A DNA stretch of 64,000 bases from Sulfitobacter guttiformis (GTDB taxonomy: Bacteria; Pseudomonadota; Alphaproteobacteria; Rhodobacterales; Rhodobacteraceae): the NCBI RefSeq assembly GCF_003610455.1, contig NZ_RAQK01000002.1, positions 310,001-374,000 on the forward strand, read 5' to 3'. Below, piece by piece: positions 10,331-19,790 of the stretch (position 1 is its first letter; each line of letters opens with the position of its first letter). Both the position numbers and the translations under genes were made by a program. Below the pieces are notes generated by a model, which worked only from the letters and a program-made list of their open reading frames with translations, searched no databases and had not been told where the DNA came from.

Positions 10331-10345
10331 GTTCCTCTAATGTTC
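10331..10345 (-). promoter_or_regulatory. LexA/SOS box upstream of recA
   Basis: GTTC-N7-GTTC is exact: GTTC at 10331-10334, seven bases, GTTC at 10342-10345. This direct-repeat form is the known LexA operator of alphaproteobacteria such as Rhodobacter, and differs from the E. coli palindrome. Its distance from the recA start fits a promoter-proximal operator. Confidence 0.88.
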
Positions 10346-10468
10346 TTATGGGTACAAAGAAAGAACATTTCAATTAAATTATTTCTTCTCCAATCATGGG
10401 GCCGTACTGGTTAAAAAGTTGTTTATGAGCAAAGCTACAGTTATGTTATCGGCATCTGGAGGGTCTAT

Positions 10469-11068
10469 ATGCTTGTTTTCTTTAAGGAACGCCTTGCGTT
10501 TCTGTCCATGCCAAAGACGGGATCAACTGCCTATCAAAGCGCACTGGCATCTCGGGCGGATATAGTAATAAACGAGCCGCCCCTTCTCAAACATGCACCG
10601 GTCTACCGCTATAACCGATTCATCCGCCCGATGTTTTTGAATGTGTGTGATGCAGAGATGGAGTTAATGGCCGTTATGCGCGAGCCAATCAGTTGGCTTA
10701 GCAGCTGGTACCGCTACCGGCAGCGACCTTTCATGAAGGACAAGCCGAATAACACCCATGAAATCACCTTCGACGACTTTATTCTCGCCTACATGAGGGG
10801 GCAGCGGCCCGGTTTTGCCGAAGTCGGCAATCAGCTCAAGTTTCTGGAGCGTCAGCCGAACGGTACAGGCATTACCCATCTGTTTGCTTACGAGGACCAG
10901 CCCCGCCTTCAATCTTTCCTTGAAGAGCGGTTAGAGGTGAAATTGAGTATCAAGCGTGAAAATGTCTCTCCCGCCTTCGAGGTGGCCTTGTCACCGGACA
11001 TCGAGGAGCGCTTTCGCCGCAAATTTGCTGATGATTTCACATTGTATGAAAGCATTTCAAAGAACTAG
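10469..11068 (+). CDS. Sulfotransferase-family 2 like protein
   Basis: 199 aa. Near the N terminus, FLSMPKTGSTAYQ resembles the 5'-phosphosulfate-binding loop of PAPS-dependent sulfotransferases, and MREPISWLSSWYRYR (around residue 70) resembles the 3'-phosphate-binding segment. This small cytosolic version is widespread in Rhodobacteraceae and is sometimes annotated as 'gamma-glutamyl kinase', which the motifs do not support. The acceptor substrate is unknown. Its stop overlaps that of the convergent cckA gene within the four bases CTAG. Confidence 0.75.
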   Translation: MLVFFKERLAFLSMPKTGSTAYQSALASRADIVINEPPLLKHAPVYRYNRFIRPMFLNVCDAEMELMAVMREPISWLSSWYRYRQRPFMKDKPNNTHEITFDDFILAYMRGQRPGFAEVGNQLKFLERQPNGTGITHLFAYEDQPRLQSFLEERLEVKLSIKRENVSPAFEVALSPDIEERFRRKFADDFTLYESISKN

Positions 11069-13377
11069 TGAAGCTGATTGTTTACGGTTTCGGTGAGATC
11101 ACTCAGCGAGAAGGGTTTGGGCAAGAAAACTGAATTCGGTATCTTCTTTTGGGCCTCCCCCAAGCTGTCTTCAGCATAGCCAGACACAAAAACCACACGC
11201 ACATCGGGGCGCGCGATCAATGCCTGACGGACCCAACTGGGCCCATCCATGCCAGGCATTACGACATCGGTCACGAAGACATCGATTTTAAGATCTACAT
11301 CCTCAAGTGTTGCGAGAGCTGCCTCGGCATTTTCTGCCTCAAGCACCGTATATCCGCGCAGTCGTAGCGCACGGCTCGCAAACGCTCGTACCGGCGCCTC
11401 ATCCTCAACCAACAAAATAACGCCGCCCTTTGGCGCATTACCGACAGCGGCGGGCTTTTCGACTGCTTTTGTCACAGATACATGTGCGTTTTGGGCCAAA
11501 ACAGGGAAATATAATGTGAAACAAGTACCAACCCCCTCTGTGCTGTCTACGAAAATATAACCGCCCGATTGCTTGATAATTCCGTAAGCAGTTGAAAGTC
11601 CGAGGCCTGTCCCCTCGCCCGTGCGTTTGGTTGTGAAGAATGGCTCGAAGACTTTTTGGAGTTTATCCTGTGCTATACCTGAGCCATCATCACTGACTTT
11701 TATCGTCACATATTGACCCACCGGAACAGTGACCTGATCACGTTGTAAAGGTGTCTCAAGTTTACTACATTCCGTGATAATTCGGATTTCTCCGCCAGAC
11801 GGCATTGCGTCGCGGGCATTCACGACAAGGTTCATTAAAACCTGCTCAAGCTGGCGTTTGTCTGCGCGAATGGGATGAAGAACCGGATCATGGCTGAGCG
11901 TAAGAGTGATTTTCTCGCCCACGAGCCGGTTTAGCAAATGGGTCAGATCAGCAAGCGTATCACGCATATCAAGTGTCTCTGGGCGCAATGTCTGCTTTCG
12001 CGAGAAAGCAAGCAACTGCCCGACCAAAGCCGCCGCACGATTGGCGTTTTGGTTGATTTGTATCAGATCGCTATAATCTCTGTCCCCTTGGTCATGCCGT
12101 AAAAGCAGCAGGTCGCAATGGCCGGAAATCGCAGTTAGAAGATTATTAAAATCATGCGCGACCCCGCCCGCCAGTTGGCCGATCGCCTGCATCTTCTGAC
12201 TTTGTACAAACTGCGCCTCAAGTGATTTGAGTTCTGTTGCGTCATGCAAAACTGCAATCAACGCCGGCGTCCCGTCTTCTTCGATCCGGTTGAGCGTCAC
12301 TTGGACAAATGCCTCGCAGTCACCACGCGTCAGCCGCAAGAATTCCGACTTTTGAACCAGTCGCCCTGCAAGGGTATCGTCAAGCCAGTCGTTTATCGAA
12401 CGTCCCAACCCTTCCATCAACGCCGAAAGGTGTGCGCCCTCATCCAGCATCACACCGATCAGTTTCGATGCACGTTTGTTATAGGATTGTACGGTACCAT
12501 CAGGTGCGATTTTGATCATCGGGATCGGCATATCCTGAAAAACCTGCCAATCGTGATTTTGCACCTGCTCACCGACAACAGGTGGTGGCAAGAGATACAA
12601 GGCACGGCGCCCTGCCCCTGCATCCGTTTGTGCCACCAGTGCCGGCTGATTGCCCGAGGTTGTAGAAATCTGCATCACAGTGCCCGGAGTAACAACTTGG
12701 GCTGAAAAAACCGCGTCGAGCGATTTGACCCGCGAGCCGATAAACTGGCGGGCAGCATGATTCATCGATAAAATCGCGCCACTCCGGCCTACCATCAACA
12801 TTGGTAAAATCCGGCTATCGCTGGGTAAACTGCCCGCCGCCTGAACATTCTGCGGCTCCACCCGCCATGCAAATCCGTCCGGTCCGATCGCATGGACCGA
12901 AAGCAGGATCTGCCCACTGTTGGTTATAATCTCCTCGCGCGCCGCGCCGCCTGATGCTGCACGTGACTGCAAGCGAAACAGAACGGGACCGGGATTACTT
13001 ATCCGCTCCGCCAGAACCGATGCTAGCGTGGCGTCTTTTCTTTCGCCAAAGGTTCGTGTGGCGGCAGCATTTGATGACGCAATCTGACCATCTGCACCTG
13101 TGATAAAGCTGGGCGCGCTGTCATTTGTAATAAAAAGCGACAGCGATTTGCGGCTTTGTCCCCGCGCGATCCTGTGCCCTATCCGCAACACGATAAGCAC
13201 CGCAGCAATGCATCCCAAGCTCATGCCAGCAGCCGTTGCCGCGCGGCGGGGCGATCCGTCGAGCACGATCAAAGCAGCGAGACACAATATAATTGACAAC
13301 CCCAGCAGCACGATCAGGCGCTGAGGCGCAATCATAACCACCCGATCCGCGAATGTCATCCGAGTGCTCGACTGCAT
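11065..13377 (-). CDS. cckA: Cell-cycle hybrid histidine kinase CckA
   Basis: 770 aa with start ATG 13377, chosen because an AGGGA-type ribosome site precedes it by five bases; in-frame starts up to 13398 are possible. Order: two N-terminal membrane helices (about residues 18-65), PAS-like sensor regions (about 85-380), a HisKA domain with phospho-acceptor His408 in GGVAHDFNNLLTAI, an HATPase domain with GTGLGLSTAYGI, and a C-terminal receiver with VTDVVMPGMDG. CckA phosphorylates or dephosphorylates CtrA through ChpT; in this group that controls motility, gene transfer agents and division. A CtrA-type box precedes the gene. Confidence 0.93.
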   Translation of the reverse strand: MQSSTRMTFADRVVMIAPQRLIVLLGLSIILCLAALIVLDGSPRRAATAAGMSLGCIAAVLIVLRIGHRIARGQSRKSLSLFITNDSAPSFITGADGQIASSNAAATRTFGERKDATLASVLAERISNPGPVLFRLQSRAASGGAAREEIITNSGQILLSVHAIGPDGFAWRVEPQNVQAAGSLPSDSRILPMLMVGRSGAILSMNHAARQFIGSRVKSLDAVFSAQVVTPGTVMQISTTSGNQPALVAQTDAGAGRRALYLLPPPVVGEQVQNHDWQVFQDMPIPMIKIAPDGTVQSYNKRASKLIGVMLDEGAHLSALMEGLGRSINDWLDDTLAGRLVQKSEFLRLTRGDCEAFVQVTLNRIEEDGTPALIAVLHDATELKSLEAQFVQSQKMQAIGQLAGGVAHDFNNLLTAISGHCDLLLLRHDQGDRDYSDLIQINQNANRAAALVGQLLAFSRKQTLRPETLDMRDTLADLTHLLNRLVGEKITLTLSHDPVLHPIRADKRQLEQVLMNLVVNARDAMPSGGEIRIITECSKLETPLQRDQVTVPVGQYVTIKVSDDGSGIAQDKLQKVFEPFFTTKRTGEGTGLGLSTAYGIIKQSGGYIFVDSTEGVGTCFTLYFPVLAQNAHVSVTKAVEKPAAVGNAPKGGVILLVEDEAPVRAFASRALRLRGYTVLEAENAEAALATLEDVDLKIDVFVTDVVMPGMDGPSWVRQALIARPDVRVVFVSGYAEDSLGEAQKKIPNSVFLPKPFSLSDLTETVNNQLH

Positions 13378-13442
13378 ATCTTCCCTTCCAGGCATCACTG
13401 AATTCGGAAACCGAATCCCTGCTGTACTGTTGGTCCGAAGGG

Positions 13443-13458
13443 TTAATTGCCGATTAAC
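13443..13458. promoter_or_regulatory. CtrA-type binding site upstream of cckA
   Basis: TTAA-N7-TTAAC is exact: TTAA at 13443-13446, seven bases, TTAAC at 13454-13458. This is the full consensus of the CtrA response regulator. It lies 66 bases upstream of the cckA start, inside the only gap between cckA and the RNA methyltransferase gene. Confidence 0.7.
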
Positions 13459-13519
13459 GCATTAGGAAAACCGATCGCACACCCGGTCCGGTTGAAGTGT
13501 TGCGATTATTTTAACAACG

Positions 13520-14680
13520 TCAAGTCTGTTTGAGATGTGCCGTGTAAAAGCCGTCTCCAAGTGCGCTCACGGCAAATGTTTGATCGTACACACATTGCCA
13601 GCCCGGAGTACGCGCAATGAAGGCATCGACCCGCGCGCGGTTCTCCTCAGGCAAAATTGAGCACGTCGCATAAGCGAGTGTGCCGCCCTGCTCCACCAGC
13701 TTTGCCGCATCATCAAGAATGCTGTCCTGAACTGCCATGGTGTTTTCCAGCTGCGCGGGGGTAAGGCGCCATTTCGCCTCTGGTGCACGACGCCATGATC
13801 CGCTGCCGGAGCATGGTGCATCGACCAGAACCAGATCGTATGGCCCGAATGTTGGCAAATCACTACCTTCCAGTTGGGTGATCTCCGCCTCTGCACGGGC
13901 GGCACGCAAGGGCAGATCGCGCATGCGCGAAGGGTCTATATCATGGGCAAACACCGCCTGCGCGCCGCGTGCGACCACCGCCAGCGCCTTGCCTCCGCCG
14001 CCCGCGCAATAATCCAGCACACGCGCCGCAGGTGGCAGCGCGTCAACCACCGCTTGGCTGCTGGCGTCTTGTAACTCGACAAAACCGTCAAGGTATGCGG
14101 CCGAATTTCGGATACGCCTGCTGCCCGACACAACAGTAAGTGCAGTCGGGCTGAGCGGGTTGCCCACCACTTCGACCTCGGCTTCGCTCAACATGCGTAT
14201 AGCGCCAGAAGTGTCTGATTTTGATGTATTAACACGCAATGTCACAGGCGCACGCCCCTGGAGCGCCAGTGCCGTTTCCGCCGCTTGCGCGCCAAGCCCT
14301 GCCTCAAACCGCTCCACCAGCCAGTCGGGCAGGTTCCATGCATCTTCATGCGGCATCTCCCCCTCGGGAAGCGCCTCTTCATAATCCATCAAAGGCGCGG
14401 GTCCGTGCCCTTCTCCAGTAAAAAGCGTCGCAGGATCGACCCCGTTACGGCGCAACAAACCGATCATCAGGCCACGACCGGTGGCTGCCCGGCCCAGCCA
14501 TGCGGCAGAGCGCCGGATGCGCTGCACATCAAACACATAGTCGCGAATGGCTGCGCGGTCTTTGGACCCTGCGAAACGGTTCCCCCTTCCCCAGCGCGTG
14601 AGAACTTGCTCGGCTGGTGTGCCGTCACCGATCATGTCTAGGATCTCGATGGCGGCAGCCACCCGTGCAGCGGGGGTCAC
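13520..14680 (-). CDS. RsmB/NOP-family RNA (cytosine-5) methyltransferase
   Basis: 386 aa. An N-terminal NusB-like helical part (about 1-100) is followed by a Rossmann methyltransferase domain. Visible motifs are the SAM loop LDYCAGGGGKALAV, DIDPSRM, the PCSGSGSWRR motif (VDAPCSGSG) and the ATCSILPEEN motif holding the catalytic cysteine. Members methylate cytosine C5 in rRNA or tRNA. It is shorter than E. coli RsmB (429 aa), so the exact target is uncertain. The region beyond its start is gene-poor. Confidence 0.92.
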   Translation of the reverse strand: MTPAARVAAAIEILDMIGDGTPAEQVLTRWGRGNRFAGSKDRAAIRDYVFDVQRIRRSAAWLGRAATGRGLMIGLLRRNGVDPATLFTGEGHGPAPLMDYEEALPEGEMPHEDAWNLPDWLVERFEAGLGAQAAETALALQGRAPVTLRVNTSKSDTSGAIRMLSEAEVEVVGNPLSPTALTVVSGSRRIRNSAAYLDGFVELQDASSQAVVDALPPAARVLDYCAGGGGKALAVVARGAQAVFAHDIDPSRMRDLPLRAARAEAEITQLEGSDLPTFGPYDLVLVDAPCSGSGSWRRAPEAKWRLTPAQLENTMAVQDSILDDAAKLVEQGGTLAYATCSILPEENRARVDAFIARTPGWQCVYDQTFAVSALGDGFYTAHLKQT

Positions 14681-15147
14681 TTAAGGAACTCTGTCATGGG
14701 GCAGCCATTTCTATCGTTAGGGGATTCGCGCGTAAAATGGATGTCTACCACCTGTGTCACACTTGATTGTAGCCTCAATATTTTCATAGTCATATCTCAC
14801 TGCGCACCAGTTAAACCACGTCTAACCCAAGTTTTACACATGTAAGCGCCTGATTAGAAGGCCACCATTAGCGCTCCAAAACATCTGTTTCTTCGGGGGT
14901 CGGACCCAATTTCGTGTACTTATATAGATTGGTTGTAGGACGCTCAGCGTCGAATAGCTTGCGCCGGATAACGGCGCAGATCGTACCGGTCACCTATCGG
15001 TCAAAGCAGACTGTGTGAGAGTACGGTCGCTTACGTCTTTTCTTACCATCGGAACCGCTAATCGGCAGGGTTATGCACTGCATGATGCCGAGAGGTGGAT
15101 ACTTGGGCCTTGAGCCAGCATGGCAATGCAAAGTTAGCAAAATACAA
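14681..15147. other. Intergenic, no gene seen
   Basis: Both strands lack a believable reading frame. It contains the promoter region of the RNA methyltransferase gene and is locally AT-richer (for example around 14760-14860) than the coding surroundings. It may hold the eroded N-terminal part of the IS110 remnant that follows, but I could not recover it. Confidence 0.6.
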
Positions 15148-15440
15148 ATGAAAGATATTTGTGCTGACATGCCCAAGCTTGGCGATCTGATCAGAAAACA
15201 TGAAGCGAAGCTGGCGGGTCTTTGGCCTATATTGAGGCAAACGGAAAAGTGGCAAGGCAAAGATCGCATTCAGACGGGTCGCGCCAGCATCAGGCGTGCG
15301 GTTTATTTGCCAGCTCTTGTTGCAACCCCCATCGCTCAGAGAATGAGGGCAAAAGCCCAGCGGTAATCATACGACATCTGATAGTCCGAGCCACCGCATT
15401 ACTTCGGGATAGGGGACAATCGAACCCAAACCCAGCTTGA
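15148..15440 (+). pseudogene. IS110-family transposase, C-terminal remnant with a frameshift
   Basis: In one frame the stretch DICADMPKLGDL, then LAGLWPI, KWQGKDRIQTGRASIRRAVYLPALVA matches the C-terminal Transposase_20 domain of IS110/IS116/IS902 transposases (typically LAGLAPI, KWQGK.RI.GGR..LRRALYMPALVA). That frame stops at 15366. The expected last segment (LIVRATALLRD, then a short tail and TGA at 15440) is in another frame, so a frameshift or small deletion lies near 15350. The N-terminal RuvC-like domain is not found. Identification of the family is confident; element borders are not visible. Confidence 0.8.
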
Positions 15441-17164
15441 CCAATACGGAGACCAACACCTGCATGCATGTGCTGCTGTGCAATGGAACATGCAGATCCT
15501 TGACCTGCTTGTCATCCACATCTGGTTCCTTCCCGCCCGCCACGCTCGGATACCACGGACGCCCGTTCAAACAGGGTCCGCTGGCATTGACAGATCATCG
15601 TCAGATGCCGTCCGGACCGATCTGCCAACTCGCGGACCGCACGATTGCACATTATGCCTCGTTCACTGCTGCCGGTACCGCGGACTGTAACTGAACTTTC
15701 ATCACTCTGTGTTCAAACTGCATCGGACCTTGATATTCCATGGTCGAGTCACGACCGCTCGGATGGTAGCAACGCTCAATGTAGGCGAAGCAACAGCAGG
15801 GGCTTGATCAAGCGCCCGGTAGACTTTGCACTTTAACCGCATGATTTTGAGCTTTTATAGGAGGCTTGCTGCCGTAGCGCTGTCTCAGACATTGCACGAC
15901 GGGATCACCCACTGGCCGCCAGATCGCGATGATATGTGTATCCTTCACAATTTGGCTTGCCACTGCACCCTTCATGACCTGCTGACGATGCGCCTTGTGA
16001 ATAATCCGATGACGACCGTGACACATAGCCAACATTCGGCTGTCCTGATGCAGGCGAACTGGGAGACTTCTTTCTAGTTGGGGCCAAGCAATGCGCCGCA
16101 GTGCATGTTTCATGCAGGATAGAGAGAGCTTCGAACTCTCGGTCAAGCCTATCAGCTGCGATGACAGAGCGTTTCCCCCCATCCTGTGGAACTCGCCGCC
16201 ATCTCGGCTGCGCTATTCGCTGTAGGCCAATGGATGTGAGCTGTGCAAAAAGGTCCAATCAGATCAAACCCAGCTTGAACGAAACACTGCCCCCGGACTT
16301 CCCCTCTTTACGAACCCGCACACTCTGTGGACGCATCAGCCTTACACTGTACCCGCCCCATGGCACACCGTGTCAGTCACACATCCTGCTAACGATTGCC
16401 CAGCTGGCGATTTGGCAAAGCCATGTCTGAACAACAGGTGGCCAACCCTCTCGGTGCTTCGCCACAATCCCGAACATCACAGTTGGTCGCTGGCGATGCC
16501 CCCTCTCAGACATGCAAGCATGTGCTGCCAGTAGTTCGCCGCGACCTTCTGCAAGATACCGCGCCCGGCTCTTAATTTCGTTACTTTACGTCTCAGGCTT
16601 CGCAGATCTTCATCGCCATGCTTATTTATCTTTGCTGGGAAACGCACCTATACCACTTGATCCAAACTCCCGGCCCCTTCAGCGGCGCAAATTCGCATGC
16701 ACATTCAAATCCCTAAATACCTGTGTTCGCTCTCGTCGCGCACCACAACAACCTGCGCAGCCTCACGCTTAAAGTCCGGGATGAATACTGTTTTTATGGT
16801 CGCTCGTGTCCTATTTAAGAAATATGCCGTACCGGCGTCCACCAAATCGAAAAAATCTCAACTGGTCTAAAGCCGACTTTGGGCTCTTATGGCCAGCCTG
16901 CGGTTCGGCTGTACCGATGCGACCACTCTTTAATGCTCGTAATATTTGTTGGCGAGGCGTCAGTCAGTCACCAAACTATTCATTCGCTGCTCGTGCATCG
17001 ATGTTAGCTTTTAGCTATCCGGCTCTGGAGGACAACGCGCGGTCGGACCGGTGGCATTACATCACGTAAGCGCACCGCATTGTATTCTTCTGCGGCGAGA
17101 TAGCGGTCCCATTTGCGGCTTGCCTTTCCATTGTCGTGCCTCCTACCCTTTGCTCACTCTGTGG
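15441..17164. other. Gene-free decayed stretch, 1.7 kb
   Basis: Only short overlapping frames occur on both strands, none with a recognisable family, codon pattern or ribosome site. Its position between an IS110 remnant and a frameshifted Hint/RTX gene suggests eroded accessory DNA. No tRNA, repeat array or intact inverted-repeat pair was seen. Confidence 0.6.
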
Positions 17165-18660
17165 GAAGTCGGAGGACCTCCCCGACCTTGAGCCGCACGC
17201 GGGCCGTTCAGGGCCATTTGGGGGACGAAGCAGGCCCGAAGATGTTTATGAGGGCCCGGTGTTCCTTTGCGATCAACGCACTCAATACCATCGGACCAAG
17301 AAAGAGCGGTTCTGAGAGGCAAGCATTGGCTTTGACCAGCTCATGACGGTCACATACGAAGTGTACCCATGTAATTTTGGCGAACCTTTCATATGGCGGA
17401 TGCCGTGCAGCGATGTCAGGGTTTTCGCTGTGACAAAGGCCCCGGTCTTGAGATGGCCCAGCAACTGCCCACCGCCGCCCACAAATATGCGGTGTTGGGG
17501 CGATACGATCAGATCTTGCGCTGGATGACCGTGGCCAAGCGCACCAACGCTGATGAGCACAGGTTTGTCCTCAGCTTCGAACCCTTCCAGCGGATGGTCG
17601 CTGCTGCGCAGCCAGCGGATCGGCTGGGACCGTGATCCAGTGTGTTGACCAGATCGTCGAGATGCAGCGTCTCTACCTTCCGAGGTCGGTCTGGAGAGGA
17701 TATCCATGTCATACGGTCGTAAGTATTGTGTGCGCTTTCCCCGGTAAAGTTGATACCCCCGCCGCCAAAACTGTCGTTATCCGAATAGTCGGCCCCGTCC
17801 AGGCCTGCGTTGGACGGGTTGAGGATCCCGTCGTCCGCCTGGTCGGCGTGCAGTTCCCAGATATCGTCGTAAAAGGCTGAAAGGTCGATGAAGTCTTTAT
17901 CCGTGCTGTCACCGTCATTCAGAGTGCCGCTGTAGCCGGTGTTGAAGTCGGTGATTGTATCAGCGCCGTCGTGGAAGAGATAGCCACCGCCCTATTTATG
18001 CCATCGCTGACCGTTTCAGGTTCGCTGCTGGTATAGGCTCCCTTGATTAGGACGGTCAGCGCGGTCAGATCAATTGTATCAGAATCTTCACCACCCTCGC
18101 CGCCGATGATCGTATTACTGCCAATAGCCATCGCGTGGGCCGAATATGACCTGATCATCACCACCATCCATGTAGTCATCGCACGACCCGCCCTCGAGAA
18201 CATCAGCGCCCGCGCCGCCGGCAAGGCTGTCGTTATCCGCACCGCCGCGCAGCGTGTAATTTCCACGTTCATTAGCAATCGTGTCGTTACCGCCGCCTTC
18301 CTCAAAGCTGTCTTGCCTTTTGGTCCCACTCACCGGATTGTCGGGCGTCTGCTCGCAGGTCTGCGGATCGAAGCTGCTGTAGGACGGAGCAAGCGCACCT
18401 GTGGGATTATAGGAGTCAACGACGAGGTGTTTTGCGCCGGGCTGAATCGGGCCGCCAGCAGCAGATCCTATCAAGGCAATGCCGATATACAGTGAATAGA
18501 AAGACAGGGGCACCGCAGCTGGCCCCTCAATAACGAACGCACAAGCCGCATGGATGGATCCACTAGGAATTGTAGCGCCGCCTAGATCCGCTACGTCCGT
18601 AGCGCAGCACCGATCATCCATCCCAGACTGGTTAGAATCGCAGCTTTGGTCCTTGCACAC
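17165..18660 (-). pseudogene. Hint-domain RTX (hemolysin-type calcium-binding) protein, multiply frameshifted
   Basis: Reading the minus strand through several frames recovers a family architecture common in Rhodobacteraceae. In order: an N-terminal segment with DLGGATIPSGSIHAA and VVDSYNPTGALAPSYSSFDP; RTX nonapeptide-like repeats (NDTI, GGADNDSLAGGAGADVLEGG near 18200-18300); TIIGGEGGEDSDTIDLTALT; DFIDLSAFYDDIWELHADQ; and a Hint domain with KVETLHLDDLVNTLDHG, DLIVSPQHRIFVGGG, and HFVCDRHELVKANACL. At least four frame changes are needed, one near 17355 inside the Hint domain. An intact protein would be secreted by a type I system; this copy cannot be made as one chain. Confidence 0.8.
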
Positions 18661-18796
18661 GTCCGCTTCTGTCCCACAGCGAAACTACGTATTTTGTTGT
18701 GAGTGAAGTACACGGGCATTTTACCCCTAGTCGGACGAGCAGGTAATTACATCCCGATGAAACCTTGATAGGGTGAGAGTAATTAGGAGTATAATA

Positions 18797-19462
18797 ATGT
18801 TAACCAAACGCCATTTTATTATTTCGACTGCGGCATTGTTTTCGGCACCGCTTTCCGTTTCATCTGCCGCTGCCGCGACAACGGATCGGTCAAAGTGGGA
18901 TGCTTGGGACGCGCAAGTCACGCCTGCAGGTTACGAACCAAGTACAACCAATCCATGGGGTGTCGCATCGCGGTTCCTACCTCGTTTGGTTGAAGCAAAC
19001 GCGAACCTGACAGCGGGTGATATTCATGTCGATGCTGTTGCACGCTACCTGTATCACATCCGCGATAACGGTACCGCAATGAGATATGGCGTGGCCATCG
19101 CGCGGGGCGACCTTTATGAGCCGGGAACCTACTCAATCAGGCGCAAAGCCAAGTGGCCAACCTGGACGCCAACTCCAGCGATGATCAAGCGCGATCCGGC
19201 TTTGTATGAGCAACATGCTGATGGCATGGATGCGGGGCCGTCAAACCCGCTTGGATCGCGGGCTTTGTATCTCTTTGTTGGAAACCGGGATACCTATCTG
19301 CGCATTCACGGATCACCCAGCCCACGTTCGATTGGTGGCAGAGCCAGCTCCGGCTGTGTGCGGATGATTATGCCTCATATAAATGATCTCTATGAGCAGG
19401 TTAATACCGGCTCTAAAGCGATCCTTTATGCGCCAGAAGAGCTGGCTACTGCGAACAGCTAA
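18797..19462 (+). CDS. Exported L,D-transpeptidase (YkuD domain)
   Basis: 221 aa from ATG 18797, with an AGGAG ribosome site eight bases upstream; an in-frame extension to 18773 is not needed. A signal peptide (MLTKRHFIISTAALFSAPLS, cleavage after the AAA region near residue 27) sends it to the periplasm. The YkuD catalytic motif is IHGSPSPRSIGGRASSGCVRM around residues 175-195, with nucleophile Cys in SSGCVRM and its partner His in RIHG. It should form or modify 3-3 peptidoglycan cross-links, or attach proteins to the wall. It is monocistronic with a terminator. Confidence 0.92.
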   Translation: MLTKRHFIISTAALFSAPLSVSSAAAATTDRSKWDAWDAQVTPAGYEPSTTNPWGVASRFLPRLVEANANLTAGDIHVDAVARYLYHIRDNGTAMRYGVAIARGDLYEPGTYSIRRKAKWPTWTPTPAMIKRDPALYEQHADGMDAGPSNPLGSRALYLFVGNRDTYLRIHGSPSPRSIGGRASSGCVRMIMPHINDLYEQVNTGSKAILYAPEELATANS

Positions 19463-19477
19463 CTCTCTGAAATTGAT

Positions 19478-19510
19478 AAAAAGGTAAAGCATTGATCGCT
19501 TTACCTTTTT
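19478..19510 (+). terminator. Intrinsic terminator after the L,D-transpeptidase
   Basis: AAAAAGGTAAAGC pairs with GCTTTACCTTTTT around ATTGATC, ending in five T. The symmetrical A and T flanks make it likely bidirectional, also serving the convergent lipoprotein gene. Confidence 0.85.
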
Positions 19511-19511
19511 A

Positions 19512-19790
19512 TTATGTAACGGCGGGGCGGCTACAGATAGGCCGTCCGTTGTCCGCACGTAGCGGAAGAAAAGTTGTCTCGACGGGACCTACGTAGCGAT
19601 AGACATAGCAGCCGTCAGCAGGGTCTATCCGAACGCTGGTCAGATCTTGGTTCTTTGCGGCGATAGCTAGAACGCCTTCAGGCAACTCTGTAAAGAAATC
19701 ATCTGACGGACTTTGGCTTATACTTTGCATATCTCCGCAAGCTGAAACCAGCAACGCTGCACATCCTACAAGCCATACACGAGTGTTCAT
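19512..19790 (-). CDS. Small lipoprotein of unknown function
   Basis: 92 aa from ATG 19790 (MNTRVWLVGCAALLVSACGD). The signal peptide ends in a lipobox LVSAC, so Cys18 should be lipidated and the protein anchored in a membrane facing the periplasm. The mature part has DPADGCYVYRYVGPVETTFLPLR, with two further cysteines, and resembles short Rhodobacteraceae lipoproteins without assigned function. An in-frame extension to 19805 adds five residues and is less likely. Confidence 0.75.
   Translation of the reverse strand: MNTRVWLVGCAALLVSACGDMQSISQSPSDDFFTELPEGVLAIAAKNQDLTSVRIDPADGCYVYRYVGPVETTFLPLRADNGRPICSRPAVT

Noticed and set aside
15808..16258. Overlapping minus-strand frames of about 120 codons in the decay zone
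   Set aside because: Composition is unlike neighbouring proteins, two frames compete for the same bases, and no motif or family match was seen.
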